Assembly: GCA_029641185.1 (NCBI GenBank)
Contig: JAPWGK010000016.1
Location: 682,001-746,000, forward strand
Direction of reading: 5' to 3'
From: Pseudofabraea citricarpa
Taxonomy: Eukaryota > Ascomycota > Leotiomycetes > Helotiales > Dermateaceae
DNA: 64,000 nucleotides
The notes under the pieces are model-generated. The model was not told where the DNA came from. It did not search any database and saw only the letters and a list, made by a program, of their open reading frames with translations. The position numbers and the translations under genes are program-made. Every line of letters starts with the position of its first letter. The stretch's first letter is position 1. Below, one piece after another: positions 20,622 to 32,192 of the stretch.

Positions 20622-21464
20622 TCAAAGTCTACTCTTCTGTCCTGTCTTCTCAAACGTCCCGGTCAGTCGAAAGACTCCAAAATCTATAGCAGTAAGTCCC
20701 GGAAGCACTTTCTTCGCCCAGTCAGTCTCATCCGTAGCTTTCAAGCTCTCCCATGGTAGTTCGGGGCCTTCAAATTCATGCAGAGCCAACCACTGCGGTT
20801 CCCTCTCGGGAAACGACCGCACGAATCCCGAAAGGATCGATCGGGAATGTAATTTGAAGCGTCGCGTCCGCACATGACCAGGACACTTTGCGATCTCGGC
20901 TACATGCTCACCTTTATACCAATCATCTAATTCATTTGGCGAGGAATGTGATAGCGCAGCGAAGAGAAGGAGTTTTCCTAGTCCTGTAGGTATCACATGT
21001 TTTTCAACACCAACTCTTCAAACCAGCAGGTAAGAAAAAAAGATTAAGAGAAGCATACCAGATTTCCCTTCCGTCTCTACACGTCCAATCTCCTCATACG
21101 CCCTCGTGTCAAACCTCGCCTTCTCAAAAATCCTCTCCCGCGCGGGTCCCTCACTCTGCCCTTCTAGATTCCTGAATTCTGCCGCCTGCATGAATCCAAG
21201 ATCGGGCATCTCGTAGCACGTCAAAAAATTGAGATCTCGTGCAGGTGAGCTGCCGTCGGGTATGAACTCGTAGCGGGCGGCGCCAGATATTCCGCTCGTG
21301 CTTATTACCGTCGGGATATGCTCGGTTGTGTACCAGGTGTCGAATGTGGAGTCTGTGAGTACGGGTACGGGTGTGGGGGTTGAGGGGGTGTGGGGGAGGG
21401 GCGAAGAAAGGACGAGGAGAATCCCAGGGATTTGGTTCGGTGAAGGGGAAGATGGAGGTGGCAT
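20622..21464 (-). CDS. Tandem dimeric alpha/beta-barrel (EthD-like) protein, 255 aa
   Basis: Two exons, 21464-21059 and 20983-20622. The 75 bp intron (21058-20984) has a GTATGC donor and CTACAG acceptor and joins GKS|GLGKLLLFAAL in frame. The protein contains two similar halves: residues ~10-135 with FDTWYTTEHIPTVISTSGIS and GAARYEFI, and ~138-250 with LDDWYKGEHVAEIAKCPGHV and RTRRFKLH. W-Y-x2-E-H followed by an arginine-containing beta strand is the signature of EthD/dimeric alpha-beta barrel proteins, in which two such domains normally pair; here one chain supplies both. Such proteins bind or convert small molecules, often in polyketide or degradation pathways; the substrate here is unknown. 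No signal peptide. Confidence 0.7.
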
Positions 21465-22246
21465 GGTTTATGGTGTGTAAATTTTGCGGTTTTTTTCTCC
21501 CCTCGGGTTAGGTTGAGTTCCGGTGGGTTGATAGGATGAATAGATGGATCTTGGAAGTGGTTTCCTTTTCCCTTTTCGTTGCGACAAGGTTGAGATTCCC
21601 TGGAGTTTTCAAGTTATCATGCAATTAGTAGCTATTTGTGTTTATATAAATCTCCTGATATCCTCTGCCGATGGTGTCGAATGTAGCCTTATCTCGCTAG
21701 CGAGAGGGGTAAGGGGTTGCGGGTAAGTATTTCCTTGCCTGTATTTCTTATCAAGCGTCGGGAAAGAGGATCAATTAAGCTACCCCGTTGCATTATCTCC
21801 AGGTGAGTTCTACTTCTTGGGCAGTGGAGACGTGTGCCAATATGCCAATATTGGCGTGATGTGGGATAGTCCAGAACTGATTAGTCTTGCATTGCCATTT
21901 CTGCCTCTCCACAGTTAGCCGACGAACGATGCTGGGCAAAGACTTTCAACTGCAACTGGCCGAATTGGGACTGCCAACACGATTTATTGCAACTCTGGAC
22001 TGATTGAACAGGATATCCAAGTAAGCAGTGAAAATTCATCTCGATTCTACCATTAATTCCCGCTATGCAGATACGCTGCTATCCCTAAGGGAAGAGCTTT
22101 CCACTATAAGCCACTGCGCGCTGAAGGCGAAAAAAGCAATATAAGATGTATGTAGAGAGCAGTGTATAATCTTCCATCCTGATCAGGCTACCAACAGTAA
22201 AGGTGCAAAAAGACAAATCGTCTATCGTGACGGAAAATAACGGAGT
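21465..22246. other. Intergenic, no gene seen
   Basis: Lies upstream of the alpha/beta-barrel gene and 3' of the GH31 gene. Contains no open frame with recognisable content. Confidence 0.45.
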
Positions 22247-24839
22247 CTATGTACTACGTCTTTGAAAGACAGCACGACCACGACTATTCCCGAATTCAAC
22301 AAATTCGTGATGTGAATCAGTAGTAATAACCGTGCGCTTATCGTTGACTGGTAGAATAATATGGATATCCTTCCAAACCGGCACGTATTCGTTGGAAGAG
22401 TCAGTAGTGAGACCGACTGCGACTTCGTTTTCAGTGGAGGTGTAAGTAATGGTGAAGCTGGAAATCTTGGACTTCGCGGCAATGCCATCATCTTCATACC
22501 AAGTATTCACATACGTCTTCTCTCCAGAGCTACCTTTTGGAGGAAATATCTCAATAGCACGGTAGTCATCCTCGGGGAGGTGTGGTGCAGCGTTCGTATG
22601 GTCGCCTGGAGCACGAGTTTGCACATCCGTACCGACAGGAATAGCACCACCAATCTTTGCAAGAAGCGGAATACTATCTTTCCACTCGGATGTGATTTTG
22701 TACCATTGCCCTGCTGAAATATACTCATGTGGCGCTGATAGATTCAAGAAACCATCATCGTCAGACCCTGAGGTAGGGAGGTACATTTTTGCGATAGTTT
22801 CAGCAGATTCATAAACACCGCCGACAAGAAGACTGTCACCGAGCCAATACTGGATTTCACCATTCATGACTCTCTCAGTCCAGACTTCCGGATCATTCTC
22901 GTAACCCCACCCAGTCCATCGCTGGGGTGGGATGGCTGTTGCATGGCTTTGAAGCATGAGTGAATAGAGGTATGGAATCAACTCATAACGACGCTTGATA
23001 ACAGAACGGACGAGTGGAGTGATCTCAGGATACATCCAAGGTTCAATTACCCCTCCGATTGTGTTGTCATTCTCATCAGTCTTGAAACAATTGATGGCGA
23101 ATCTCGGTGAGTGAATACCCAATTGAATCCAGCGTAGAAGAAGCTCTGGTGTGGGTTGTGGTCCTTCAAAACCACCAATATCGTGGCCATAAGACTATAG
23201 GATGTCAGCATAATCCTTAAAGAGAGAACGGGCAACTTACTTGAATCAAACTCATTCCAGCATTCAATGACAAAGAATTAGCACCTTTCATCCCATCCCA
23301 GCTTGTAACATTATCCCCTGCCCAAGAACTGGCTGCATATCTCATTGTACCAGCCGTAGCAGAGCGAGTCAAAACGAAAGGACGCTCATCCGGGAAGAGC
23401 TCAAGAACAGCATCATGAGAAGACTTTCCCATGAGTTCTGCATGCATAGCACGACCCCAAAGGCCAATATTCTTGCCTACCTTTGAAGATGACTTCTCAT
23501 CTCCCTCCAGAGAACATTGCCAGAGATCGTCAGGAATGGTGTATTCATTGTTATCATTCCAGATACCCTCAATGCCAATCTTTCTCAGAGATTTGACTCC
23601 TTCAAACCACCAGTTATATGCAAACTTGGAAGTGAAGTCAATGTGGCTACCGATACCACTCTCTCCTCCCCCGGCGCTCCATAATCGTACGATTCCGGCC
23701 TTACCAGTTCTTGGATTCTTGAAGAATCCATCGGCGTCAAACAACTTCTTGTACTCCGGATGGTTGGCAAGAACATAGGGCTTGATATTGGCGATAATTC
23801 GAATACCACGAGATCGATAATCGGTCACAAACTTCTCTGGGTCAGGGAAGCGATGGCGGTTCCAGGTAAAGACATTACGGGTCTTGGGCTCGGTCTCTGC
23901 AACGGTATATCCAGAAGACAATTGGAATGCAGAACATGGGATATCATGCTCCTGAAGCTTGTCGGCAAAGTTCATCAAGGCATCACATGCACGAGGCTCA
24001 TCAAGCATGGAGTATTTCATTCCACCTGCGATATATCCGAAGGCCCAACGAGGTACAAGTTTGGGATAGCCAACAAGATCGGCATACAGCTTGACAACCT
24101 CCTGAAGATTCCCGCCAACCAATGTGTATTCCTCCAGACCACCATGAGCCTGTCGGTAGACTTTGAAATGCCCCCAAAGGCCGTCAATCTCCGCTCCGAC
24201 TGAGTACATTCCCCGACTATGCGAAGTCGAGAAGGTGCCAACGCATCCCTGGGGAGTTGCATTGATAAGCAAGGGAATATGCTTGTAGAGTGGATCCGTT
24301 CGATAAATGTCATAACCAAAGCAGTCGGTGGCAGACAGGGTGAAGCTTCGATTGGAGAGATTCATAGGCGCGGCTTTCTCTCCGAGACCAACGTGCAGGG
24401 TATTTCGCTTATACTTGGTGTAATGAGCAATACCCGATGAGTCGACAACATAGGATCGGTGATGAAGGTCCTGATGGATGGGAGTATCGAAGCCATCTTG
24501 ATAGATTGATACAACAGGTGTATCTTTCCAGTCAACGACAGCTTTGATCTCTCCAGAGGAGATGGTTCGTTGCGAGCCTTTGGTTACCGATGTGACCGTC
24601 TGACCTCCTAAATCGGCCTTGGGGCGGAATGCGCTTGGGTGAGGTGGTAGCGGATGCGTCGATGAGGTAAACGAAGTTCGAAAAACACCTGGTTTGAGGA
24701 GTTCAAAGGTAAATAAGAAGGGCGTATCAGTGTCTGTAGAAATGAGAGATAAATCTGTTGAAACAGGCTCAACGTCAGAGGCAAAGCCGTTCTCTTGAAC
24801 CAGCTTGTACTGCTGAGGAACTAGTTCGTTTTGAAGCAT
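22247..24839 (-). CDS. Glycoside hydrolase family 31 (alpha-glucosidase-like), intracellular
   Basis: Two exons, 24839-23241 and 23194-22247, 848 aa; 46 bp intron with GTAAGT donor and ATAG acceptor joining SLIQ to SYGHDIGGFEG. The GH31 (beta/alpha)8 barrel is clear: LVPRWAFGYIAGG, GIRIIANIKPYVL, the nucleophile motif GIEGIWNDNNEY (Asp429), RPFVLTRSATAGT, the acid/base motif SWAGDNVTSW (Asp509) and GHDIGGFEG. N-terminal and C-terminal beta domains flank it. Retaining hydrolysis of terminal alpha-glycosides is the family reaction; the exact sugar is not told by sequence. There is no signal peptide (MLQNELVPQQYKLVQ), so the enzyme is probably cytosolic. It is divergent from a Dal5-type permease with a 682 bp shared upstream region. 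It is not a glucan lyase by its nucleophile motif. The displayed upstream extension starts with TTG and is not used. Confidence 0.9.
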
Positions 24840-25521
24840 CTTGAAAATTGAGTTTCTAGTCAAAGCTTAAGACAAGAAGTTGAATGAGGTGCTCGGGCTT
24901 CGAGTTTAATATAGATCTTCTCAACGAGGAGAGGGAAGGGAGTTGTAATGTTCAGAAACTCATCAAGGGCAAGACATCCAACGGCTTTGTGGGGGATAGC
25001 TTCCCCATGAAATTCGGCTATTAGCGCAGCCATTTTAGGCATGGACGTGTAGCGTCTTAAGATCTTTATTGGCCTAAACAAGTTGAAGTTATTCATGGAG
25101 AAAGTATAAGTGGAAGCGGCTTTGACGTTGGCCGGACTGTTGGCAGCCGAGGCCTTTGCTTTTAGCGATGTTCGTAGCGTTTGTTAAGCGGATACTTCCC
25201 CGCCATGCAGTACAGTAGCAGTAGCAGCAGCTTACTTAGAGCTACTCCACTTCAGAGGATCCGTCACACAACCCCAGATTCATTCTCCCTCCCCCGGACT
25301 CTTGTCATTTGACCCCCTTCCTGTGTTACATTTACCCCCCAATCCTCCCTAGTCACTCACCGATGCCTACCTTATTAGCATGCCGTGCCAACAAATATAA
25401 AATGGAGCTCTTCTCCCTCCTGCAGTCCTTCTCCACAACAATTCAATCCCTTTCAGTGTTGCAGTATTTGCGTTATCGGACTGCTCGCTAACGCCCAATC
25501 AAAACCAAGCCCACACAGACG
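24840..25521. promoter_or_regulatory. Divergent promoter between GH31 and Dal5-type permease genes
   Basis: 682 bp separating the two ATGs. No supported gene inside. 25260-25470 is C/T-rich, like the leader of the permease gene. Confidence 0.5.
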
Positions 25522-27574
25522 ATGGATGCAACTACCAAATCAGACGAGCAGGCAGGGAACGTGGAGACTATTGAGCATGCCATCACCTCACGAACCTCAA
25601 CTCCCGAAGCGGATGCCATCAAGCACAAGGATAAAGCGGCGGCATTGCTACTCCAATCCAACACTCAGCTGGTCCAGGTTACACCAGAGGACAACAAACG
25701 AGTTTTGAGAAAGATCGACCTGACCATTCTCCCCATTTTGCTGTCCGTGTATTTCTTGCAGGGGTTGGACAAGTCCACTCTTTCATATGCCAGTGTTTTT
25801 GGTCTCGTGGAGGATGCAAACCTCAAAGGGGAGGATTACTCGTGGCTCGGTTCAATCGTCTATGTTGCACAACTCGTCATGCAACCAATCATTGCGTATT
25901 TTCTGGTGAAACTACCCACCGGCAAGTTCGCTGCCATCATGGTCCTCTGCTGGGGAATTGTTTTGACGTGCATGGCGATCGCGAAGAATTTCAAAGGATT
26001 GCTCGCTACGCGATTTTTTCTGGGGGCTTTTGAAGCTGCAGTTGGTGAGTAATTCCGAGCACCGAGGGGGGGGGGGAAGAAAGTTGACAGTTGGGATCAG
26101 CTCCAACATTTATTGCTATTTCTCAGATGTGGTGGCGTCGAAACGAACAGACTAATCGTAACGCGTCATGGTATGCGATGAATGGTGTAACCAACATGGT
26201 TGGGAGCCTTCTCACCTATTGCCTTGGACTGATCAAATCCGATGTTCTTTATTCGTACCAGGTAAGAAGAGAGAAGCGAGCCTTGGAAATGTTTAGTAAC
26301 CCATCTTCAGATCATCTTCCTTTTCTGTGGACTTATCACTGTTGTATTCTCGGTAATTGTCTTGTAGGTTGCTGTGTAATCTTCCAAGGAGGTTCATACC
26401 TTCTAACACAAGCAGTATTTGGATGCCAGATTCGCCAGTAGAAGCCAAGTTCTTGAACGAGAAAGATAAGTTGATCGCCATCGAGCGACTCCGAGCAAAT
26501 CAGATGGGAGTTGTATCCACGGAATGGAGATGGGATCACGTTATTGAGAGTTTTCTGGATGTGAAAACCTGGCTGTGGTTTTCACTACTATTCTCCATTT
26601 CGTGAGAAATCTCCAGGCTCTACTTATTTAATCGGAGTCTGATATAATTTCCAGGGTACCTAGTGGTGGAGTAACGACCTTCGGTCCATTGATCATAAAA
26701 TCCTTCGGTTACGACTCCTTGAGAACCATCTTGCTAAACATCCCTTTTGGAGCAGTTCAAATCATCTCAACTTTAGGCGGTGCTGCCTTTGCAACCTGGA
26801 CGAAAAGGAAGGGTCCTGCGTTGGCCTTGCTATGTTTGCCGCCAATTGCTGGTTGTGTGATGCTTTTAAACATCAGCCATACTGAGGGACATCGAGGACC
26901 TCTTCTCGCTGGCTATTACCTCATCTCTGTATATCCTGGAATCAGTAGGTGGTATTTTTCAATTCTTCTTGCTTAGCTCGCTAATAGTGTCAAGCTCCTT
27001 TGATATATTCCTGGTCGTCTCAAAACACAGCAGGAGAGACAAAGAAGAAAACTACCACCGCAATTATGTTTATCGGCCAGAGTGCTGGAAATGTGAGATT
27101 GGATTCCCTTTCGGAGCAAACTTATACTTACCTATGTCAGATTGTCGGACCACATTTATATACCACAGAAGAAGCACCCGGCTATGAACGTGGTCTGAGA
27201 TCAAAGTAACTATTCTCCAAAATACAAGAGATATCAACAGTCACTGATATAAATCAATAGCCTCGCTCTATTCATAGTGCTTATCGCTCTTGTTATGTAA
27301 GGAGCCTCGGCCCACAAGAGTACAGAAATCTCATGCTGACATTTTACGCATCAGCATCACGACTTCCTATCTAAAATTCCTCAACAGGAAACATAGTCAA
27401 ACCCGTATCAAGCTCGGCAAATCTTCCACCCTCGTGGATCGCTCTATGCAAGATCCCGTACATGAGGTCACACAGAACGAAACGGAGCAAGGGACAGTGG
27501 CCACTCCCGCAGAGGACCATTCGCTCGATGACTTAACGGATCTGAAGAATGAGGACTTCATCTTTGTTTATTAG
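25522..27574 (+). CDS. MFS permease of the allantoate/Dal5 (anion:cation symporter) family
   Basis: Nine exons: 25522-26044, 26101-26261, 26311-26363, 26416-26601, 26655-26944, 26995-27092, 27141-27205, 27261-27296, 27355-27574; total 543 aa, typical length. All junction phases agree and rebuild family blocks: RKIDLTILPILLSVYFLQGLDKSTLSYA (TM1), RFFLGAFEAAVAPTFIAISQMWW, VFIWMPDSPVEAKFLNEKDK, FSISVPSGGVTTFGPLIIKS, GISTPLIYSWSSQNTAGETKK, MFIGQSAGNIVGPHLY, GYERGLRSNLALFIV. Twelve membrane segments are expected. Dal5-type carriers take up organic anions such as allantoate, ureidosuccinate, nicotinate or dipeptides; the substrate here is unknown. Intron 6 (27093-27140, 48 bp) is in frame without a stop. 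Intron 1 holds a run of eleven Gs. Divergent from the GH31 gene. Confidence 0.9.
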
Positions 27575-30441
27575 ATGATTTTTTCTTCCTCTCTCCTCAC
27601 TTCCAATCTCACTCCTGCCGAGACCGACTTATCTGATCTAGAATCTTTCACGAGGCGACTTCTTTCGGCCGTGGGGTAGCGTGCTATAATTTATTTTAGT
27701 CTTTTGATAAAATAGATAGTATGTTCAAGTTGCGCACTCCTTTTTACGAAATTGCATTGCCATGTGATGTTAGAGATTCAAATACGCCCATGTGATTACA
27801 CCTAGACTCTTCACTAACCGTGACTACTGCGAGTAAGCCGAAGGACTTAAATAATCAAGGTTTCACAGTACTTGCACAAAGCACTAGATGGCTATAGCAT
27901 GAACTCTCCCAAAAGGCCTAGAAGATGTTCGTTTTTGAAATCTTATTTCAAAAGACACTGACCACTCAGCCAAATAACTTCTCTTCTATGTTAGCTAATG
28001 ACACCTAAATCCCAGGAGAGCTGCCTGGAACTAAAAAATAGAAATAAAAAATCCAACGCATCGAGTACCACCACGAACGTCGCACACGGCGAAAGACGTC
28101 CGATGAAGAATTACACGGCATGGAAATCGAAGCACTCCGGCAGCAGCCAGCTGGCCAGCGAGCCAAAGCAGAGGGCGAGTGATGGTCAACGCAACTCTGC
28201 ACAATGCCAACACGACACTGCGTGTAAAAAAGACAGCATCTTTCTCCAAGTCACGAGTTCGATTAGCAGAAGATTCATAAACCCCCCGAAGATCTTGGCT
28301 TCTTCTTCTTCTTCTTCAAATATACGCGTGGCCACGTTTGATGCTCGATTAAACCATCCCCGATGGTGCTATTTCTTTAGGGCAACTCAAACAACAAGCA
28401 TTTTCTCTATCGATGGCTTTGTCGGTTACCCTGTAGCAGATTATCGAATCTAGATTCTAGGAAGTTTATCTTCGCTTGACTGAGACGGATCTGGGTAAGG
28501 ACTTTTAGGCAGCATTTTTTAAAGCCGTGATCTATTACGAAGGGAAGTTTTGCTCCTATTAACTGGTAGCTTACTATTACTACTAGTTTTAAGAATCCCA
28601 CAAACTTGTAACACGATTAGAGGATACTTAAATAGAATTCATATCTATTTCGGACTATATGCTTCTATTCTCACATCAAACCACTAGCTAGCATCACATC
28701 CAAATAACTAGGCGATAGCAGGATCTGGTCAGAGCGGTCCTTCATTAAAATACGCAGCTGTTCTTCGCTTTCTTAACGCCTTACTTCCCGTGCTGAATGT
28801 GGTTCTGCTCACTTTCGATGGGAGGACTATTGAGCTCGCTGGGCGTCACCTGTGGCAAGCTTGTGTATTAATCCTCGGGCTTGACTTTCATTGTGACGGG
28901 ATGAAATATCCGATTTGCGGAGCTTGCGAGCTGCACAACTAATTGGCTGAACGTGTGTAATGATACAATGGATTTTGATCTAGCCTGTTCTGAATAGCAT
29001 CGTCTTCCATCCCTCTGTACCTGGCTACCTAGCCTTTTTATACGGGAACCACAGCATATTCAGCGCTAATTGAGATAGCCACATATTTTCGCGACTACTC
29101 AGTGACGTTTGATGATAATCAACAGCCATCACGTAGACGAGCAAAGCCGTAGCTAAGCGAACAAGACTGACAGAACTCCCGTGTACTGACTCGAAGTGAT
29201 ATTGAGAGGAGGAACTTGATCAAGGGTAGTGGGATGGATAGAATAAAGATGAAACAGTTGTCAAAGTAACAGAAAAATGCACTTGCTTTGAATGAGGTAG
29301 ACAGACCTGTTTTATGAATGTTAAGTGAGTCCTGTCGGGACCAAGTACTTCCGTACCCGACGAAAGTTCCCTTCAAGTCTTGCTTGCTGGTACAGAATGG
29401 CAGATGAAAGCACTCGCGCAGTCCTCGGTCAGAAAACGTCATTTAGATGACACACATTGGAAAGTTTGCTTCTTGAAGCTCTCGGCCTCCGAGGTAACAG
29501 AGATTCCTGATGGGTGTTGCACACGTGATCTCATCACCGACCAGCAAGATTGTCACCCCCGGCAACTTTGAACCCTGAAAAATCGAATAAGTTCCAGCCT
29601 CGCTCTTTTCTCGACCCTGGCATTATTGTCACCCTCACCACCGTCACGAATCACGATGCAATCAATCACATCACACAGCCCGCGGCCCTTGCAAGACCCA
29701 TACGATCTTGTTTGGAATCGACACTACTGTTTGTGATAACCAAGATGCAGTCGCATTCACAAAGTCAGATCGATCAGGGACAGACGGTAGACAGCAGACA
29801 GACAAGAAGGGACCGCAGCAGCAGCAGCAGCAAGCATGAACACGTCAGATGGGGCCGAGACAGATCATAGGACAGTACAGTACAGTACGGTCGACAGAGA
29901 AAGAGAAAGAGAGTGCAAGGCAGAATACCTGATTTGCGCCCAGGAAGTATTGGCGGAACATCGGGAATCGAATCTCTTGAGCCCGGTCAATATATCCATA
30001 ATCCCAAGAACAAGAACAAGAAAGACGGCCAAAAAAAAATAAGATTACGAGTACCTGCACAATTGCAGACTCCGAGGTACATGAGGCTTTTCTGGAAGGA
30101 TGATGTATGATGGGTGATGCTGTCACAGTGCAGCAACCGACCATCCAACCAGACGTGATCGTTTCGGCGAGCAGGAAATCTCACGACATTTCCCCAACCT
30201 CCCGCCCAACCCCGCTGATTCTTACTGGCGACAACGAATCGACAGATAAAACCACGACCCGTTCATCGCTCGGCCACCATCTGACTCTAGACAGAACAGA
30301 AAAGCCACGAGTGAGGAAACGTCCTTGCAGCTGTTTGTCGATCGCTGCCCTATCGCCGTCGTGCATTCGTTCGTTGATTTGAAGAATTGTGTCTGTCCGT
30401 CCTGGGTAAATAGACAAACGAGCAGGCAACGCAACACACAG

Positions 30442-30469
30442 ACAACCAGACAACCAGACAACCAGACAA
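30442..30469 (+). repeat. ACAACCAG tandem repeat
   Basis: Three and a half near-perfect 8 bp units (ACAACCAG) about 500 bp upstream of the MARVEL-like start codon. Confidence 0.85.
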
Positions 30470-30723
30470 GCAAGCGACAAACAACAGCCCCGTCAGATCA
30501 CACGGAGGCTTCAACGACGTCACCTTCAGCCCAGCCGGAGCCAGAACAGACAGGCCGAGTTGCAATCATCACCAATTAGCAGGCCGGGGCCCAGCATCGA
30601 GAGGAAAACCAAGAAAGCATCCTTGTCCTTAGTCGACAGCCGACTATTCGAAACAAATCAGAGCTTCCATCGGCTCAACCGTGCGACTCGAACAAACAAA
30701 AAGTTCAATTCCTCTTTGACGTC

Positions 30724-30753
30724 GTCTCTCTCTCTCTCTCTCTCCCACACACA
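30724..30753 (+). repeat. (CT)n then (CA)n dinucleotide repeat
   Basis: A run of about ten CT units followed directly by about four CA units, in the presumed leader of the MARVEL-like gene. Confidence 0.9.
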
Positions 30754-30967
30754 CATCTCTCCTGCTTACTCTCCGGCGCCGAGTTGTTACTTCAGACGTT
30801 TTGTCTATAAGGACCCTGAATTACCGCCACTGTTATAACCACTGCCACTTCACTTATCATCGTCTGTACATACACTACGAAACTTCTTTACTGAAGCTTC
30901 CTCTTGCGCAAACACTTCTACCTCCACCACCACCTCACAGTCGCATCAACCCCCACACGCACTCAAG

Positions 30968-31629
30968 ATGCTTTTCGGAGTCTTCTTCGCCTTCTGGCGC
31001 TTTATGGAGATCATAACCTTGGTAAGTGGCTCACCCATAGAATGGAGCTGAAAGCAAACGACTAACGAGGCCACGTCCAGATCCCCACGCTAGGAATGCT
31101 CGCCTGGTTCGTCCACGGCTGGGCATCGAACAACATCCTGACGCCGGACTACGTGCTGGTGCTGTTCATCGTGAGCGTGCTGGCGTGCGCATGGGCCATC
31201 GCGACGCTGTTCACGTACCACCGCGCGCGGTCGAACGCGCTGTTCGTCTTCTTCGTCGACCTGTGCTTCGTGGGCGCCTTCATCGCGAGCGTGTACCTGC
31301 TGCGCTTCATCGGCGGCGCCGACTGCACCAACGTGTCGCGCTCCGGCGGCGCCACCTGGTCCGGCTCGCTGGGCTCCATCAGCATCTCGGGCTTCGACAT
31401 CAATACCGACAAGGTCTGCGCCATGCTCAAGGCCTGCTTCGCCTTCGGCATCATGAACTGCATCTTCTTCTTCATCACCGCCCTCCTGGCCCTCATGGTT
31501 GGCAGGGGAGATACCCGCAAGGAGACCTATGTCCGCGAGACGCATTATTCTCGCCATGGCCACCGCAGAAGTGGAAGCCACCGCAGCCATCGCTCGTCGC
31601 ACTCGGGCCGTAGACGCGCATATGTCTAG
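30968..31629 (+). CDS. MARVEL-like four-helix membrane protein, 200 aa
   Basis: Two exons, 30968-31021 and 31081-31629; 59 bp intron with GTAAGT donor, GACTAAC branch and CCAG acceptor joining MEIITL to IPTLGML. Four hydrophobic segments: residues ~3-29, ~40-62, ~70-90 and ~130-153, with short loops and a basic Ser/His/Arg-rich C-terminal tail (GHRRSGSHRSHRSSHSGRRR). Overall size, TM spacing and the W/F/H-rich first helix match small fungal MARVEL-domain proteins, which sit in plasma-membrane or endomembrane microdomains. The Cys in the third loop (GGADCTN) is typical. No enzymatic motif. Third codon positions of exon 2 up to about 31490 are almost all G or C, unlike flanking genes. Confidence 0.75.
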
Positions 31630-32192
31630 ACTAGTCGATTCGAGCAAGTGCAAGAGCCACGAAAAGAAGAACGAGCGACGAGGTGATGCGTAGATGGACG
31701 AATGGATGGTAGACGGACGTACCGCATCGAATGCAGTGCAGTGCCTTGCAATGCAATGCAATGCGATTGGGACCACGGCGGAGGATTTGGGGAACGGAGT
31801 TTCAACATGTGCTTTTTTCTTTTCTAAACGGCCGATTTTCTTTTTAACGATGATACCTAGGAGGAAATCTCTTTTCTTCTCTCTCGCCACGTCTTTCATG
31901 GGCCTGCAGGTTTGCAGGCTCCTTTCTTCTTCTTTCTAAATCAAATACTTGGCTGGCTGCCGTGCTGTTGCCGATGTGTATAATGTATTATCAAACCGTC
32001 ATGACCATCATGATCAAACAAAATAAAAACAAGATTCAAAAGACTGCCTACCTACTTGAGCGATTCCCTTCAAAGTGGTGTGCTCTAATAAACTAATTAG
32101 CCTTGGAGATCTGGGGTATCAAAGTGTTTTATATTCTGTTGATTCTAGCCTTCCTATTTTCGCAAACGCCTTTTTACTTTTAGAGCGAGTTA
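31630..32192. other. Intergenic between convergent genes
   Basis: Shared 3' region of the MARVEL-like gene and DPH2. Contains GCAAT/GCAGT short repeats at 31733-31768 and an AT-rich part after 31940. No gene seen. Confidence 0.5.

Larger units (their letters stand above)
27575..30967. other. Long gene-poor stretch with low-complexity patches
   Basis: 3.4 kb without a supportable gene. Open frames such as 27998-28453 are Ser/Lys-rich, have no family resemblance and no splice support. From about 29550 onward the + strand becomes CA/GA-rich and then C/T-rich, leading into the MARVEL-like gene at 30968, so part may be a long 5' leader. Contains short tandem repeats: CAG units near 29817-29832, ACAGT units near 29873-29887, ACAACCAG units at 30442-30469, and CT/CA runs at 30724-30753. 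Confidence 0.45.

Noticed and set aside
22247..24839. GH31 as an alpha-1,4-glucan lyase
   Set aside because: The nucleophile region WNDNNEY and the intact acid/base Asp (AGDN) fit a hydrolase rather than the lyase motif.
27998..28453. 151-aa ORF
   Set aside because: Low-complexity, no family resemblance, no splice support, isolated in gene-poor DNA.
31090..31899. 269-aa antisense ORF over the MARVEL-like gene
   Set aside because: Arises from GC-rich codons of the sense gene; no domain, low-complexity E/D/H/Q-rich sequence.
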